From NCBI GenBank assembly GCA_027493525.1, contig JAOSKN010000001.1:372001-436000 (forward strand): 64,000 nucleotides of DNA, given 5' to 3'. Below are positions 8,164 to 16,718 of the stretch, piece by piece. This DNA is from Planctomycetota bacterium. GTDB taxonomy: Bacteria > Planctomycetota > SZUA-567 > H5-PLA8. The translations under genes and the position numbers were made by a program. Each line of letters opens with the position of its first letter. Positions within the stretch are counted from its first letter, which is position 1. Under the pieces are notes generated by a model, which saw only the letters and a program-made list of their open reading frames with translations, had not been told where the DNA came from and did no database searches.

Positions 8164-8873
8164 GCTCGTTTTCCGGCCGCGTCACGGTCGTAACCGGGGC
8201 CACCTCGGGCATCGGCAAGGCGATCGCCCTGCGCTTGTCGCAAGCCGGGGCCAAGGTTTTCGCCTTGGGGCGCGATACCGGCCGCTTGGCGGAATTGAGC
8301 CGTTCCACCCCGGCCCTTTTCGCGCATGCCTGCGACGTCACCCGCGAAGACTCCGTGGCGGCCGCTTTCGCCGCCTGCCGGGAGCGCTGCGGGCCGGTCG
8401 CGATGTTGGTCAACAACGCCGGCGTGGGCCTGCCCACCCCCGACCTGGGCGAGAGCCGCGTGGAGTTGCTGGACCGGATGTTCGAGACCCACGTGCGCGG
8501 ATCGTTTCTGTGCGCCCGCGAGGCGTTGCGCGACATGCGCGCCGCCGGGCGCGGGCATATCTTGAACGTGATTTCGGCGGCCGGAAAGAAGGCCAATCCC
8601 ACCGCGCCTTTGTACTGCGCCTCGAAATTCGGCCAGCGCGGGTTCTCCGCGGGCCTGGCCGAGCAGCTTCTGCCGCTGGGCATCAAAGTCACGGACCTTA
8701 ATCCCGCCGCCACCGACACCGGATACTGGGGCGACCGGCCGGCGCCGCGCGAGAAATTCCTGAAGGCCGGAGACGTCGCCGAAGCGGCGCTGTTCATCCT
8801 GGGCCAACCCGAACACGTGCTGATTCGCGAGTTGGACATGGAATCCATGCTGATGTCGAGGAGAACGTCATGA
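8160..8873 (+). CDS. Short-chain dehydrogenase/reductase
   Basis: A classical SDR of 237 residues. It has the cofactor motif VTGATSGIGKAIAL (TGxxxGxG), DV in HACDVTRED, NNAGVG, the serine in NVISAAG, and the catalytic Tyr-Lys in PLYCASK. It would reduce or oxidise a small hydroxyl/carbonyl substrate with NAD(P)H. In this operon a role in processing keto-uronates released from the polysaccharide, such as DEHU/DKI-type sugars, is plausible but unproven. It overlaps the upstream hydrolase and the downstream RraA-like gene by 4 bases each (ATGA), indicating translational coupling. Confidence 0.85.
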   Translation: MSSFSGRVTVVTGATSGIGKAIALRLSQAGAKVFALGRDTGRLAELSRSTPALFAHACDVTREDSVAAAFAACRERCGPVAMLVNNAGVGLPTPDLGESRVELLDRMFETHVRGSFLCAREALRDMRAAGRGHILNVISAAGKKANPTAPLYCASKFGQRGFSAGLAEQLLPLGIKVTDLNPAATDTGYWGDRPAPREKFLKAGDVAEAALFILGQPEHVLIRELDMESMLMSRRTS

Positions 8874-9520
8874 TCCCCGTACCCGAGATGCGCGGGCGTT
8901 TCCTGCGCTTGTTCAGCGCCGCGGTGAACGACGTTTTACGCTTCGAGCACCGCATACACGGCGCGTTGCCCTCGGCGTACCGCCAACTGGCCGGCGGCCA
9001 GAAAATCTGCGGGCGCGCCTTCACCGTCAAAGGCGGGCCGGACGTGACCACGGACGGCGAATTGGAGACGCGCGCCCGGATGCTGGAAGACCTGGACGCC
9101 GACAGCGTGGCGGTCTGGGATTGCACCGGCGACACCGTCACCGCGCAGTGGGGCGAGGTGATGACCATGGCGGCCCTGCGGCGCGGCTGCCGCGGGGCGA
9201 TCGTCAACGGGGTCCGGGACGTGGACCGGATCGTCCCGCAGGGTTTCCCCGTGTACCACCGCTACACCACCAACGCCGGGATGCTGGGGCGTTTTCGCCT
9301 CTATCACTGGCAGAAGCCGGTGCTGCTGGGCGAGGTCCTCGTGGAGCCAGGCGATTGGATTCTGGGCGACCAAGACGGGCTGGTTGCCGTTCCCGCGCGC
9401 CTGGCCGAAACGGTCCTGCTTTCCGCCGAGGCGCTCTTGAACAAGGAGCGGTCGATCAAGGAGCTGGTCGAAGCCGGGCTCAAACCCACCGAAGTCGTCG
9501 CGCGAGGAGGCTACTTCTGA
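8870..9520 (+). CDS. RraA-like / 4-hydroxy-4-methyl-2-oxoglutarate aldolase family protein
   Basis: The protein has 216 residues and the RraA-like fold signature. It shows CGRAFTVKGGPDVTTDG, the conserved GAIVNGVRDVDRI (containing the metal and substrate-binding Arg-Asp pair), FPVYHRYTTNA and VEPGDWILGDQDGLVAVP. Members are divalent-metal class II aldolases or oxaloacetate decarboxylases; true RNase E inhibitors are a proteobacterial subset. Here a retro-aldol step on a 2-keto acid from uronate catabolism is the likely role. Genes on both sides overlap it. Confidence 0.85.
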   Translation: MIPVPEMRGRFLRLFSAAVNDVLRFEHRIHGALPSAYRQLAGGQKICGRAFTVKGGPDVTTDGELETRARMLEDLDADSVAVWDCTGDTVTAQWGEVMTMAALRRGCRGAIVNGVRDVDRIVPQGFPVYHRYTTNAGMLGRFRLYHWQKPVLLGEVLVEPGDWILGDQDGLVAVPARLAETVLLSAEALLNKERSIKELVEAGLKPTEVVARGGYF

Positions 9521-11607
9521 TGAGCCTGTTTCTCTCCGCCTCCGAACGCGCCGCGCTCCTCGAGAGCCGCGAAACCGTAGTGTGCGATTACCGTTGGGCC
9601 TTGAACCGGCGCGCCGCCCGGCGCGCCCACAACCCCGGTTTGCTCGCGCCCGGCACGACCACCGAGTGGTGGTACGTGGCCGCCGAATACGTCGCCGACG
9701 CGGCCATGGCGCAGGCGCTGACGCCCGATGCCGCGATCGCCGCCTGGCTGCGCGGCGCGGTCATGGATCTCGCCCGCCGCGGCGAGGACGACTGGGCGGG
9801 GCCGTGGTTCCGCGACCATGGGGGCGAGCCGAAGACGGGGCACCTGGAGACCGCGCACCTGTCCTGGGCGCTCTCCCTGGCTCTCGATCTGGCGGCGGAC
9901 GTCTTCACGGCCGGCGAACGAAGCGAGTTGCACGCCGTGCTGCGCGAGCGCGCCATGCCCATGTGCCAGCGCTGGATCGACCGCCACCGCCAGCTCGCCA
10001 ACTGGCGCTGCATCCTCCTGGCGGGCGTCACCCTGCCGGCGGCCCTGCTCGACGAGCGCCAAACCCTGGAACGCTGCGCCGCGGAGTGGTCGCGCTGCGT
10101 CGAGGCCTTCCAGGACGACGGCTCCTACGGTGAATCGCTGCAGTACAGCCACTACGCGATGTACGGCCTGATGCTGGCCTTCGAGGCCATCGTCCGCCGC
10201 GATCCGCAACTGGCCGCCGGGCTGGATGTGACCCGCTACGGCCGCGGCATGCGCTGGCACGCGGCCTCGCAGCTCTACCGCAAGCCGCTGGGCGGGGCCT
10301 GGGGCGGGCACCCCCGCCCGCGCGCGGTCAACTTCAACGACTCCGGCGCCCTTTTCGCCCCCAGTCCGGAGCTGCTGTTGCATGTGGCCCTGCGCTGCGC
10401 CGAGCGCCTGCCGGAAGAGGCGGCCCTGGCCCGCTGGCTCTGCGACGCCTGCTGGTCGCCGTTTCCCGACCTTGGCCCCCACGATCGCGCCACCTTCGGC
10501 CTGCTCCCCACGTGGACCGGGCTGACCCTGCCTTTCCTCGGCCACCTCGGCGAACTGCCGCCGGCCCGCTCCCCGGCCGACCTTGGCCTCGAGCGCGTGC
10601 AACACTTCGCCTGCGGCGACACCATCGCCCGCGACGCCTGGGACGGGCGCACCGTCCTCGCCGTGCGCGGCGGCGGCGAGCTCCTGGCCGGTCACGGCCA
10701 CCTCCACGCCGACCTCAACCACTTCGTCCTGGTCCACAACCGCGAACGCCTGCTGGCCGATCCCGGCCATAGCTGCTACCGCAACCTGCTGCACCGCATC
10801 GAAACCGGCACCGCGGCCCATTCGACTTGCACCTTCCAGGCCGGCGCGGGACCGGACGCGCGGGCCCCGGAGGATGCCGCCCAGCACCGTTTCCTGGAAC
10901 AGCACAGCCGGGCGCCCCAACGCCTGCTGATCGACGGCGTGCCGGGCGAGCGCGTCGATCGGGGCGCCCGCCACCTGCTCGCCGCCTGCCGCGGGTCGGT
11001 GGCCGCCATCGGCAGCGAAGCGGCGGCGCTCTATGGGGCGCCGCTCGAACGCTTCGCCCGCTTCTGGCTGCTCGCCGGCTCGCATGTCGTCTTCGTCGTC
11101 GATCATATCGTCGCCAGCTCCGCCGTGAAGACGACCTGGAACTGGGTGCTAAACAACCGGGCCGGCGAGCTCGATTGCAAACCCCTGGGCGACCGCCTGG
11201 TCGTCCGCCGGGGCGCGGCCGGCATGAAGCTTTTTCATCTGGCCGGGGCCACGACCCCGGATTTCGCCCACGGCTGGCTGCACGAGGCCTACCATCCGCA
11301 GCCGGGGCAGCTCGGCGAAGGCGCCAACGGCAGCGCGCTGCTGGCGCGCTGGAGCGAACCGCGCGCGCAACGCGAACGCTGGGCGGTCCACGCCATCGCC
11401 CTCGACGGACCCGGCGCCATCGCCGGCTGGCATCTGCGCGAGGAAGCCGGGTATGCCGCGGTCCTCGAAGGGCCGGGCGGCGGCGAGCGCTGGGCGCTGC
11501 GCCTCGATCCCGAGCGCGCGGAAATCCACCTCGCCGAACAAGCCGGCGGACGACGGTGGAGCTTGCGCGGCACGGAGACCGGCTACGGCCTGGAAGCCTT
11601 GACGTAA
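9520..11607 (+). CDS. Heparinase II/III-like polysaccharide lyase
   Basis: A 695-residue protein with an N-terminal alpha-toroid (residues about 20-340) and a C-terminal beta-sandwich. The junction region GHGHLHADLNHFVLVHNRERLLADPGHSCY followed by GTAAHSTCTFQ matches the Heparinase II/III family, in which this histidine and nearby Tyr/His residues form the catalytic and zinc sites. Such lyases cut uronic-acid glycans (heparan, alginate oligomers) by beta-elimination, giving unsaturated uronides for the GH88/105-like enzyme upstream. The ATG overlaps the RraA stop (TGATG). No clear signal peptide is seen, so it may act on imported oligosaccharides. It is the last gene of the operon. Confidence 0.85.
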   Translation: MSLFLSASERAALLESRETVVCDYRWALNRRAARRAHNPGLLAPGTTTEWWYVAAEYVADAAMAQALTPDAAIAAWLRGAVMDLARRGEDDWAGPWFRDHGGEPKTGHLETAHLSWALSLALDLAADVFTAGERSELHAVLRERAMPMCQRWIDRHRQLANWRCILLAGVTLPAALLDERQTLERCAAEWSRCVEAFQDDGSYGESLQYSHYAMYGLMLAFEAIVRRDPQLAAGLDVTRYGRGMRWHAASQLYRKPLGGAWGGHPRPRAVNFNDSGALFAPSPELLLHVALRCAERLPEEAALARWLCDACWSPFPDLGPHDRATFGLLPTWTGLTLPFLGHLGELPPARSPADLGLERVQHFACGDTIARDAWDGRTVLAVRGGGELLAGHGHLHADLNHFVLVHNRERLLADPGHSCYRNLLHRIETGTAAHSTCTFQAGAGPDARAPEDAAQHRFLEQHSRAPQRLLIDGVPGERVDRGARHLLAACRGSVAAIGSEAAALYGAPLERFARFWLLAGSHVVFVVDHIVASSAVKTTWNWVLNNRAGELDCKPLGDRLVVRRGAAGMKLFHLAGATTPDFAHGWLHEAYHPQPGQLGEGANGSALLARWSEPRAQRERWAVHAIALDGPGAIAGWHLREEAGYAAVLEGPGGGERWALRLDPERAEIHLAEQAGGRRWSLRGTETGYGLEALT

Positions 11608-11827
11608 CGCGAAACCGCTTTCCGCTCCATGCGCGGCGCCCAGGCGCGGGTGGGAGTCAGACGTCGTCGCGGGTATCGAAGACCGCGATTCCGGGGGCGG
11701 CTACAGCGAACCCGGCGCGGTCCTCGCCCGGCAGCCGGCGGACGAGGGTTCGGGCCTCCCGGTATCGCGACGTATGCAAAGGCCAACTCCAGACGTGCCG
11801 GCGGGGACGCCGGCGCTACGAACCGCC
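11608..11827. repeat. Spacer with GGCGGGGACGCCGGCGCTACGA repeat
   Basis: The spacer between two convergent genes holds a copy of the dispersed palindromic repeat at about 11799-11822 (GCCGGCGGGGACGCCGGCG then CTACGA). It ends 5 bases from the lepA stop. Near-identical copies occur at 31893-31923, where it abuts the argB stop, and at 53620-53645. The rest of the spacer contains a minus-strand gene fragment listed separately. Confidence 0.65.
11657..11770 (-). pseudogene. Possible 3' gene fragment ending in FDTRDDV
   Basis: The minus strand is open over about 38 codons, reading REARTLVRRLPGEDRAG, then AVAAPGIAVFDTRDDV and a stop. The last codons and the stop resemble the lepA 3' end 170 bases away (SVLDTRDDD-stop) with roughly 80 % nucleotide identity over 33 bases. 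No start or upstream body is present, because the dispersed repeat sits there. It may be a duplicated or truncated 3' end; function unknown. Confidence 0.3.
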
Positions 11828-13648
11828 TCAGTCGTCGTCGCGCGTGTCGAGGACCGAGAGGAAGGCTTCCTGCGGGACCTCGACGGAGCCGATGTTGCGG
11901 CTGCGCATGCGCTTCTTGCCTTCCTTCTGCTTCTCCAGGAGCTTGCGCTTGCGGGTGATGTCGCCGCCGTAGCACTTGCTGGTGACGTTCTTGGCCAGGG
12001 CGGAGATGTTCTCGCGGGCCACGATCCGCGCGCCGATGGCCGCCTGGAGCGCGATCTGGAAGAGGTGCCGGGGGATCTGCTTGCGCAGCTTGGTCAGCAC
12101 GCGCCGCCCGCGGGCCTCGGCGGACTCGGCGTGGCAGATGGCCGAGAGCGCGTCGACGGGCGTGCCGTGGACGAGGATGTCGAGCTTGACCAGCTTGCCC
12201 TCCTCGAAGCCCGAGACGTGGTAGTCCATCGTCCCGTAGCCGCGCGTGGAGGACTTCAGCTTGTCGTAGAAGTCGAAGACGATCTCGGCGAGCGGGATGT
12301 CGTAGTGGAGCATGCAGCGCTTGGCGCCGATGTACTCCTGCTTGATGAAGCGCGCGCGGCGGTCCTCGCAGAGCTTCATCAGCGGCCCGATGAACTCGCT
12401 GGGCACGATGAACTCCACGCGCGCCATGGGTTCGCGGAAGGACGCGATCTGGCTGGGGTCCTCGGGGACGTGCGTGGGGTTGGTGACTTTGATCGTCTCG
12501 CCGGAGGTCGTGAGGATCTCGTAGGTCACGTTGGGCGCGGTCTGGACCAGTTCGAGGTTGAACTCGCGCTCGAGCCGCTCCTGGACGATCTGCATGTGCA
12601 GGAGCCCCAGGAAGCCGCAGCGGAAGCCGAAGCCCAGCGCGACGGAGTTCTCGGCCTGGTAGACGAGGGCGCTGTCGTTGAGCGCGAGTTTCTCCAGCGC
12701 GCGCTTGAGCGACTCGAAGTCCTGGTTGTTCGCGGGGTACAGGCCGCAGAAGACCATCGGCTGCGGCTCGCGGTAGCCCGGCAGGGCCTCGGTCTGCCCG
12801 CGCGGCACGTGCCCGGACTCGATCGTGTCCCCGACCTTGACCTGGTGGATGTCCTTGATCGTGGCGGTCATGTACCCGACGTCGCCGGCCTGCAGTTCGT
12901 CGACGAGCGCCGCGCGCGGGGTGAAGCGCCCGACCTCGGCGACCTCGAAGAGCGCCTCGGTGTGGTGCATGCGGATCTTGTCGCCCTTCTTGAGCTTCCC
13001 GTCCACCACGCGGATGTAGGTGATGACGCCCTTGTAGTCGTCGTACTTGCAGTCGAAGATCAGCGCGCGGAGGGGCTTCTCGGCCTCGCCCGCGGGCGGG
13101 CGGATGCGGTCGATGACGGCCTCGAGGATCTCGTCGACGCCCAGCCCGGTCTTGCCCGAGGCCATCAGGCACTCTTCCTGCCCGATGGCGAGGACCTGCT
13201 CGATCTCCTCCGCCGTCTCGTTGATCTGCGCGCTGGCCAAGTCCACCTTGTTGAGCACGGGGATGATGTCGAGGCCGGCATTGAGCGCCAGCAGCGCGTT
13301 GGCCACCGTCTGCGCCTCGACGCCCTGGGTCGCGTCGACCAGGAGCAGCGCGCCCTCGCAGGCGGCCAGGCTGCGCGAGACCTCGTAGTTGAAGTCCACG
13401 TGCCCCGGCGTGTCGATGAGGTTGAGATGGTAGAGCTGCCCGTCGGAAGGGCGCGTGTAGTTCACGCTGACGGCGCTGAGCTTGATCGTGATGCCCCGCT
13501 CGCGCTCCAGGTCCATGTCGTCAAGGAGCTGCTCGCGGAACTCGCGCTCGGTGATCGCGCCGCACTTGAGGAGCAGCCGGTCGGCCAGGGTGCTCTTGCC
13601 GTGGTCGATGTGCGCGATGATGCAGAAGTTGCGGGTGTTGGCGATCAT
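11828..13648 (-). CDS. lepA: Elongation factor 4 (LepA)
   Basis: The 606-residue GTPase is full length. G1 is AHIDHGKSTLADRLL, G2/switch includes RERGITIK, G3 is DTPGHVDF and G4 is NKVD. Domain II, EF-G-like domains III/V and the LepA-specific C-terminal domain (KMRSRNIGSVEVPQEAFLSVL near the end) follow. It back-translocates or remodels stalled ribosomes and associates with the membrane. The C-terminus carries a short extra DTRDDD tail. Upstream on the same strand is a Uma2 gene ended by its own terminator, so lepA probably has its own promoter in the short gap. Confidence 0.97.
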   Translation of the reverse strand: MIANTRNFCIIAHIDHGKSTLADRLLLKCGAITEREFREQLLDDMDLERERGITIKLSAVSVNYTRPSDGQLYHLNLIDTPGHVDFNYEVSRSLAACEGALLLVDATQGVEAQTVANALLALNAGLDIIPVLNKVDLASAQINETAEEIEQVLAIGQEECLMASGKTGLGVDEILEAVIDRIRPPAGEAEKPLRALIFDCKYDDYKGVITYIRVVDGKLKKGDKIRMHHTEALFEVAEVGRFTPRAALVDELQAGDVGYMTATIKDIHQVKVGDTIESGHVPRGQTEALPGYREPQPMVFCGLYPANNQDFESLKRALEKLALNDSALVYQAENSVALGFGFRCGFLGLLHMQIVQERLEREFNLELVQTAPNVTYEILTTSGETIKVTNPTHVPEDPSQIASFREPMARVEFIVPSEFIGPLMKLCEDRRARFIKQEYIGAKRCMLHYDIPLAEIVFDFYDKLKSSTRGYGTMDYHVSGFEEGKLVKLDILVHGTPVDALSAICHAESAEARGRRVLTKLRKQIPRHLFQIALQAAIGARIVARENISALAKNVTSKCYGGDITRKRKLLEKQKEGKKRMRSRNIGSVEVPQEAFLSVLDTRDDD

Positions 13649-13669
13649 GGTGGCGCGCGCGGGTCCTGA

Positions 13670-13699
13670 AATGAAAAAGGGCGGGCCGGCCCCGCCCTT
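13670..13699 (-). terminator. Rho-independent terminator after Uma2 gene
   Basis: On the minus strand AAGGGCGGG pairs with CCCGCCCTT around a 5-base loop, followed directly by TTTTTCAT. It lies 33 bases past the Uma2 stop and 20 bases before the lepA start. Confidence 0.8.
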
Positions 13700-13731
13700 G
13701 CTGCACTGACTTCACGAGCCATTGTAGCCGC

Positions 13732-14415
13732 TTACGCGCGGGTTTCCAGGCGGTACACGACGGAGTTCTCGACGGGGCCGGCGCGGCGCCGGAGCCGGAA
13801 GGACGCGCCGAAGAGCGGGCTCTTGACGAACCCGTCCTTGCCGGCGGCGACCTTGCGGAAGCCCTTCTTTCCGCGCGTATGGATCTCGAAGACGACCTGC
13901 TTGCCCAGCGCGTCGGCGAGCCAGAACTCGCGGACGCCCGCGGCGAAGTAGGCCGGCGGCAGGCGCTGGGTGTCCTTCGCCTTCGACGACGGGCTGACGA
14001 TCTCGACGACCAAGTCCGGGCCGCCTTCGATTTCAAGCGGGTCGGTGGGGCCGATGGGCTGGGGTGCCTGGATGTATCGCACGTCCCCCGCCTTCCGGCT
14101 CGCCCATGAAACGTACACGATGTCCGGTTCGCAAGAGAGCCCGGCAACAGGCGACGCGACGCGCGCACGATCCACATACACTTGCCCCAGGCCGGAGGCT
14201 TCGACCTGCTGCATGAGACCAAAGGCCAAAGCGCTCTTCACGGCAGCATGAAAGTCCAGTCGTTCCGGGCTCATATCCACCTCGATGCGTCCGCCGATGA
14301 AATCGATCCGGCCCTGCTCGGGGAAGGCGTCCGAGAGCGTCCAGCGCCGGAAGTCGGCCAGCGTCTCGAGGCCGGCGGGGATCTCGACGAGTTCTTCGAA
14401 GTTGATCGTGGGCAT
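13732..14415 (-). CDS. Uma2-family (DUF820) endonuclease-like protein
   Basis: A 227-residue protein with the Uma2/DUF820 layout: GRIDFIGGRIEVDMSPERLDFHAAV at residues 35-60, CEPDIVYVS, and PDLVVEIVSPSSKAKD holding the acidic and Lys residues of the PD-(D/E)XK-like site, then YFAAGVREFWLADALGKQVVFE. The family has a restriction-endonuclease fold, but its biological role is not established; many genomes carry dozens of copies. A second, clearly diverged member lies 1.7 kb away (16114-16662). A terminator follows this gene, so it is transcribed on its own. Confidence 0.88.
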   Translation of the reverse strand: MPTINFEELVEIPAGLETLADFRRWTLSDAFPEQGRIDFIGGRIEVDMSPERLDFHAAVKSALAFGLMQQVEASGLGQVYVDRARVASPVAGLSCEPDIVYVSWASRKAGDVRYIQAPQPIGPTDPLEIEGGPDLVVEIVSPSSKAKDTQRLPPAYFAAGVREFWLADALGKQVVFEIHTRGKKGFRKVAAGKDGFVKSPLFGASFRLRRRAGPVENSVVYRLETRA

Positions 14416-14470
14416 CGCGCACCTCGAGCCGGAGTATACCGCGCGGCGGAGAGGCAGGCCAGCGGGCAGT

Positions 14471-15511
14471 TCAACCCCGCCGGCCGAGTTGCTTAAGCAT
14501 CTTCGGCCAAGCCAGGTCGGCGTAAAAGCGGTGGCCTTCCGGGCCGACGACCAGATGCAGGTTCCGTTCCGCGCCGAAAGCCTTCCAGACGCGGCGCGCG
14601 GCGCGAAAGCCTTTATGCACGGCCTGGATCGGCGAGATGCCGTCCGTCTTGCCCACGACGACCACGCACGGCCGCGGCGCGAGCAGCCCGAGCACGTCGG
14701 CGTACTCGCCCCATTCCAGGATCCCCGGCACGTAACTGCACGCGCAGTGGTGGATCGACATCCACGCCTCGCGGTAGGTGCAGAAACTGCACGACGGCAT
14801 GGCGAATTGGAGGCGCGGCAGGACCGCCGCCGAATAGATGCTCGCCGTGCCGCCGCCGGAGTTGCCCATCACGCCGACCTTGGCGCGGTCCACGTCCTTG
14901 CGGGACCAGAGGTAGTCGAGGCCGCGGTCGATGTCGTGGACGCGCTCGCCCATCAGCACGCGCCCGAGGATCAGCGAGGACATGGCGGCCTGGTGGCACT
15001 GCTGCTTGGGCGGCGCGGCGAGCGCGAGTTCGCGGCGCTCGCCGAAGCTGCGCTGCTCGATGCAGAGCGCCGCGACGCCCCGGCTCAGGCAGCCCAGCGC
15101 GAAGTCGCGGTCGCCCTCGACGGCGAGGGGCTTCGTCTCGTCCTCGCGGTCCACGGCGATGCTGTTGTGCATGCCGGTGCTGTGCCCTTGCAGGCAGATG
15201 AACCAGGCGTAGGGCGGCTTGGCGTTCCGGGGCGTGCAGACGTACGCCGGCACGTCCGCGCCGGGCTCGCTGGCAAAGACGATCTTCTCGATGCGGCCCA
15301 GTTCGTGCTCGCGCGACCAGAGCGTGCGCGGCTTCAGCGCGCAACGCGGCCCGGCGGGCAGCTTGAGAAGCGCTTTCAGCTTCGCGCGCAGGCGCGCCTG
15401 CCAGCGTTTCACGTCCCCGCCCTTGAAGGCCAGCTTGGGCGCATGCTCGTCGAGCCAGCGGAAGTGGTACCGCGACGGGGAAAGGTCCGGTTTGCGGCGC
15501 GTGGCGGGCAT
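14471..15511 (-). CDS. Alpha/beta hydrolase, acetyl xylan esterase/dienelactone hydrolase type
   Basis: The 346-residue protein has a pre-core helical region, VPAYVCTPRNAKPPYAWFICLQGHSTGMHN around the first core strand, and KVGVMGNSGGGTASIYSAA with the GxSxG nucleophile. PCVVVVGKTDGI (acid strand) and GPEGHRFYADLAWP (catalytic His) complete the triad. The closest recognisable relatives are acetyl xylan esterase-like or abhydrolase-7 proteins of planctomycetes. The ATG at 15511 was preferred over a longer frame whose first 80 codons are shadow sequence of the next gene. No signal peptide is evident. It starts 4 bases after the stop of the DUF2314-like gene, so the two are probably co-transcribed. 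Confidence 0.82.
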   Translation of the reverse strand: MPATRRKPDLSPSRYHFRWLDEHAPKLAFKGGDVKRWQARLRAKLKALLKLPAGPRCALKPRTLWSREHELGRIEKIVFASEPGADVPAYVCTPRNAKPPYAWFICLQGHSTGMHNSIAVDREDETKPLAVEGDRDFALGCLSRGVAALCIEQRSFGERRELALAAPPKQQCHQAAMSSLILGRVLMGERVHDIDRGLDYLWSRKDVDRAKVGVMGNSGGGTASIYSAAVLPRLQFAMPSCSFCTYREAWMSIHHCACSYVPGILEWGEYADVLGLLAPRPCVVVVGKTDGISPIQAVHKGFRAARRVWKAFGAERNLHLVVGPEGHRFYADLAWPKMLKQLGRRG

Positions 15512-15515
15512 GCGT

Positions 15516-16080
15516 TCAGGCTCCGGGTTGCGGTTCTTCTGGAGGCCGAGGCGCGGGCGCGTCCTCCGCTTCGTTCCAGCCATGATCGACGTAGCGCACG
15601 TGCTGCTTGGCCATCCACGGCGGCAGCCCGCCCCACTCCTGCGCGGCGCGGAGAAACTGCACCTCCATCGTGAACCCGCCGCGGATGTTTCCGTCGGGAA
15701 GTTCGACCTGCCAGTCCTCCAGCGCCGCGCGCGGCACGCTGAAAGGCTCCTGCGGCGGGGCATCGCCGGCCATGGGCGGGTTGGTGCGGCGCAGGCGCAG
15801 AGACTCGCCTTCGATCGCCACGAGCTGCCCCCAGACCCACGGCTCGGCGGCGCCGGGTTCGGCGTGGGCGACGCGGACGTAGGTATCGCGCGGGCGCTGA
15901 AAGAAGAGCGCCTCCAGTTCCTCGAACGAGGCGCGCGCGCGTTCGAACGCCTTCTGCATCAGCGGGTCGTCGGGCGCGACGGCAAAAGGCGGCGGCCGGT
16001 GCGCCTCCTCGCCCATGCGGCGGAAAGATCCTGACGAGGACCCAGAAGAGCAGGGCGCCAATGAGCGCGGACCACCACAT
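15516..16080 (-). CDS. DUF2314-like protein with N-terminal membrane anchor (frameshifted)
   Basis: The body (DPLMQKAFERARASFEELEALF, then ALEDWQVELPDGNIRGGFTMEVQF) matches the DUF2314 pattern, whose function is unknown. An ATG at 16080 opens a clear membrane helix (MWWSALIGALLFWVLVRIF) in another frame. Removing one T from the TTT at about 16025-16028 joins RIF to RRMGEEAHRPPP and gives 187 residues. If the break is real, translation would begin at 16016 without the anchor. Frame repair is inferred from the well-formed helix and the many other single-base indels in this window. Confidence 0.6.
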
Positions 16081-16113
16081 GGGAAGGCAGGATACTCGAA
16101 GGCCGCGCCGGCT

Positions 16114-16662
16114 TCAGCGCGCAAAGACGGCGCCCAGGGGCAGCTCGAATCCGGGAAAGAGGGGCGAGACGAGCGTGTCGCCCGAGCCGCAGGCGCGCAG
16201 GGGCCGCTCGGGATCTTCCTGAAGGCGGAAGAGCTGCACGAGATCGGCGTCGGGATCGACGATCCAGTATTCGGTCGCGCCGTGGCGCGCGTAGAGCTTG
16301 CGCTTCACGTCCCGGTCGATCTCGCGGCTGGACTTGGAGAGAATCTCGACGCACAGATCGGGCGCGCCGAAGACGCCTTCTTCGCGCACGATGGCCGCGC
16401 GCGCGGCGGAGACGAAGAACACGTCGGGCTGGACCACGTCCTCGTCGGTGAGGATCACGTCGAGGGGCGCATAGTACACACGGCCCAGTTTTTGATTCGA
16501 TACGAATACTTGCAAGGCCATGTAAAGCCTGCTGGAAAGTTCCTGATGCCGGGTTTTGGGCGAAGGGCTCACGAGCAGTTCGCCGTCGATCAACTGATAG
16601 CGCTTGCCGCCCTCGGGGAGCGCCCGGTAGTCGCTGTAGTTGAACTTGATGTCGGTTCGCAT
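16114..16662 (-). CDS. Uma2-family (DUF820) endonuclease-like protein, second copy
   Basis: The 182-residue protein carries RYQLIDGELLVSPSPKTRHQELSSRL, VVQPDVFFVS, PDLCVEILSKSSREIDRDVKRKLYARHGATEYWIVDPDADLVQLFRL, the full Uma2 core with PD-(D/E)XK-like acidic and Lys residues. The start at 16662 is favoured by GGAGG eight bases upstream. It shares the family but little identity with the copy at 13732-14415. Function is unknown, possibly nuclease-related. A charged tail present in the first copy is absent here. Confidence 0.88.
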   Translation of the reverse strand: MRTDIKFNYSDYRALPEGGKRYQLIDGELLVSPSPKTRHQELSSRLYMALQVFVSNQKLGRVYYAPLDVILTDEDVVQPDVFFVSAARAAIVREEGVFGAPDLCVEILSKSSREIDRDVKRKLYARHGATEYWIVDPDADLVQLFRLQEDPERPLRACGSGDTLVSPLFPGFELPLGAVFAR

Positions 16663-16718
16663 GGCCCAAGCCTCCGGCGACATTATAGCCCTTGGGCCGC
16701 CGGCACCGCAACCGGCCG

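Noticed and set aside
11774..13669. 631-codon plus-strand frame opposite lepA
   Set aside because: High GC content leaves the antisense frame open; the minus strand encodes a complete LepA with all motifs.
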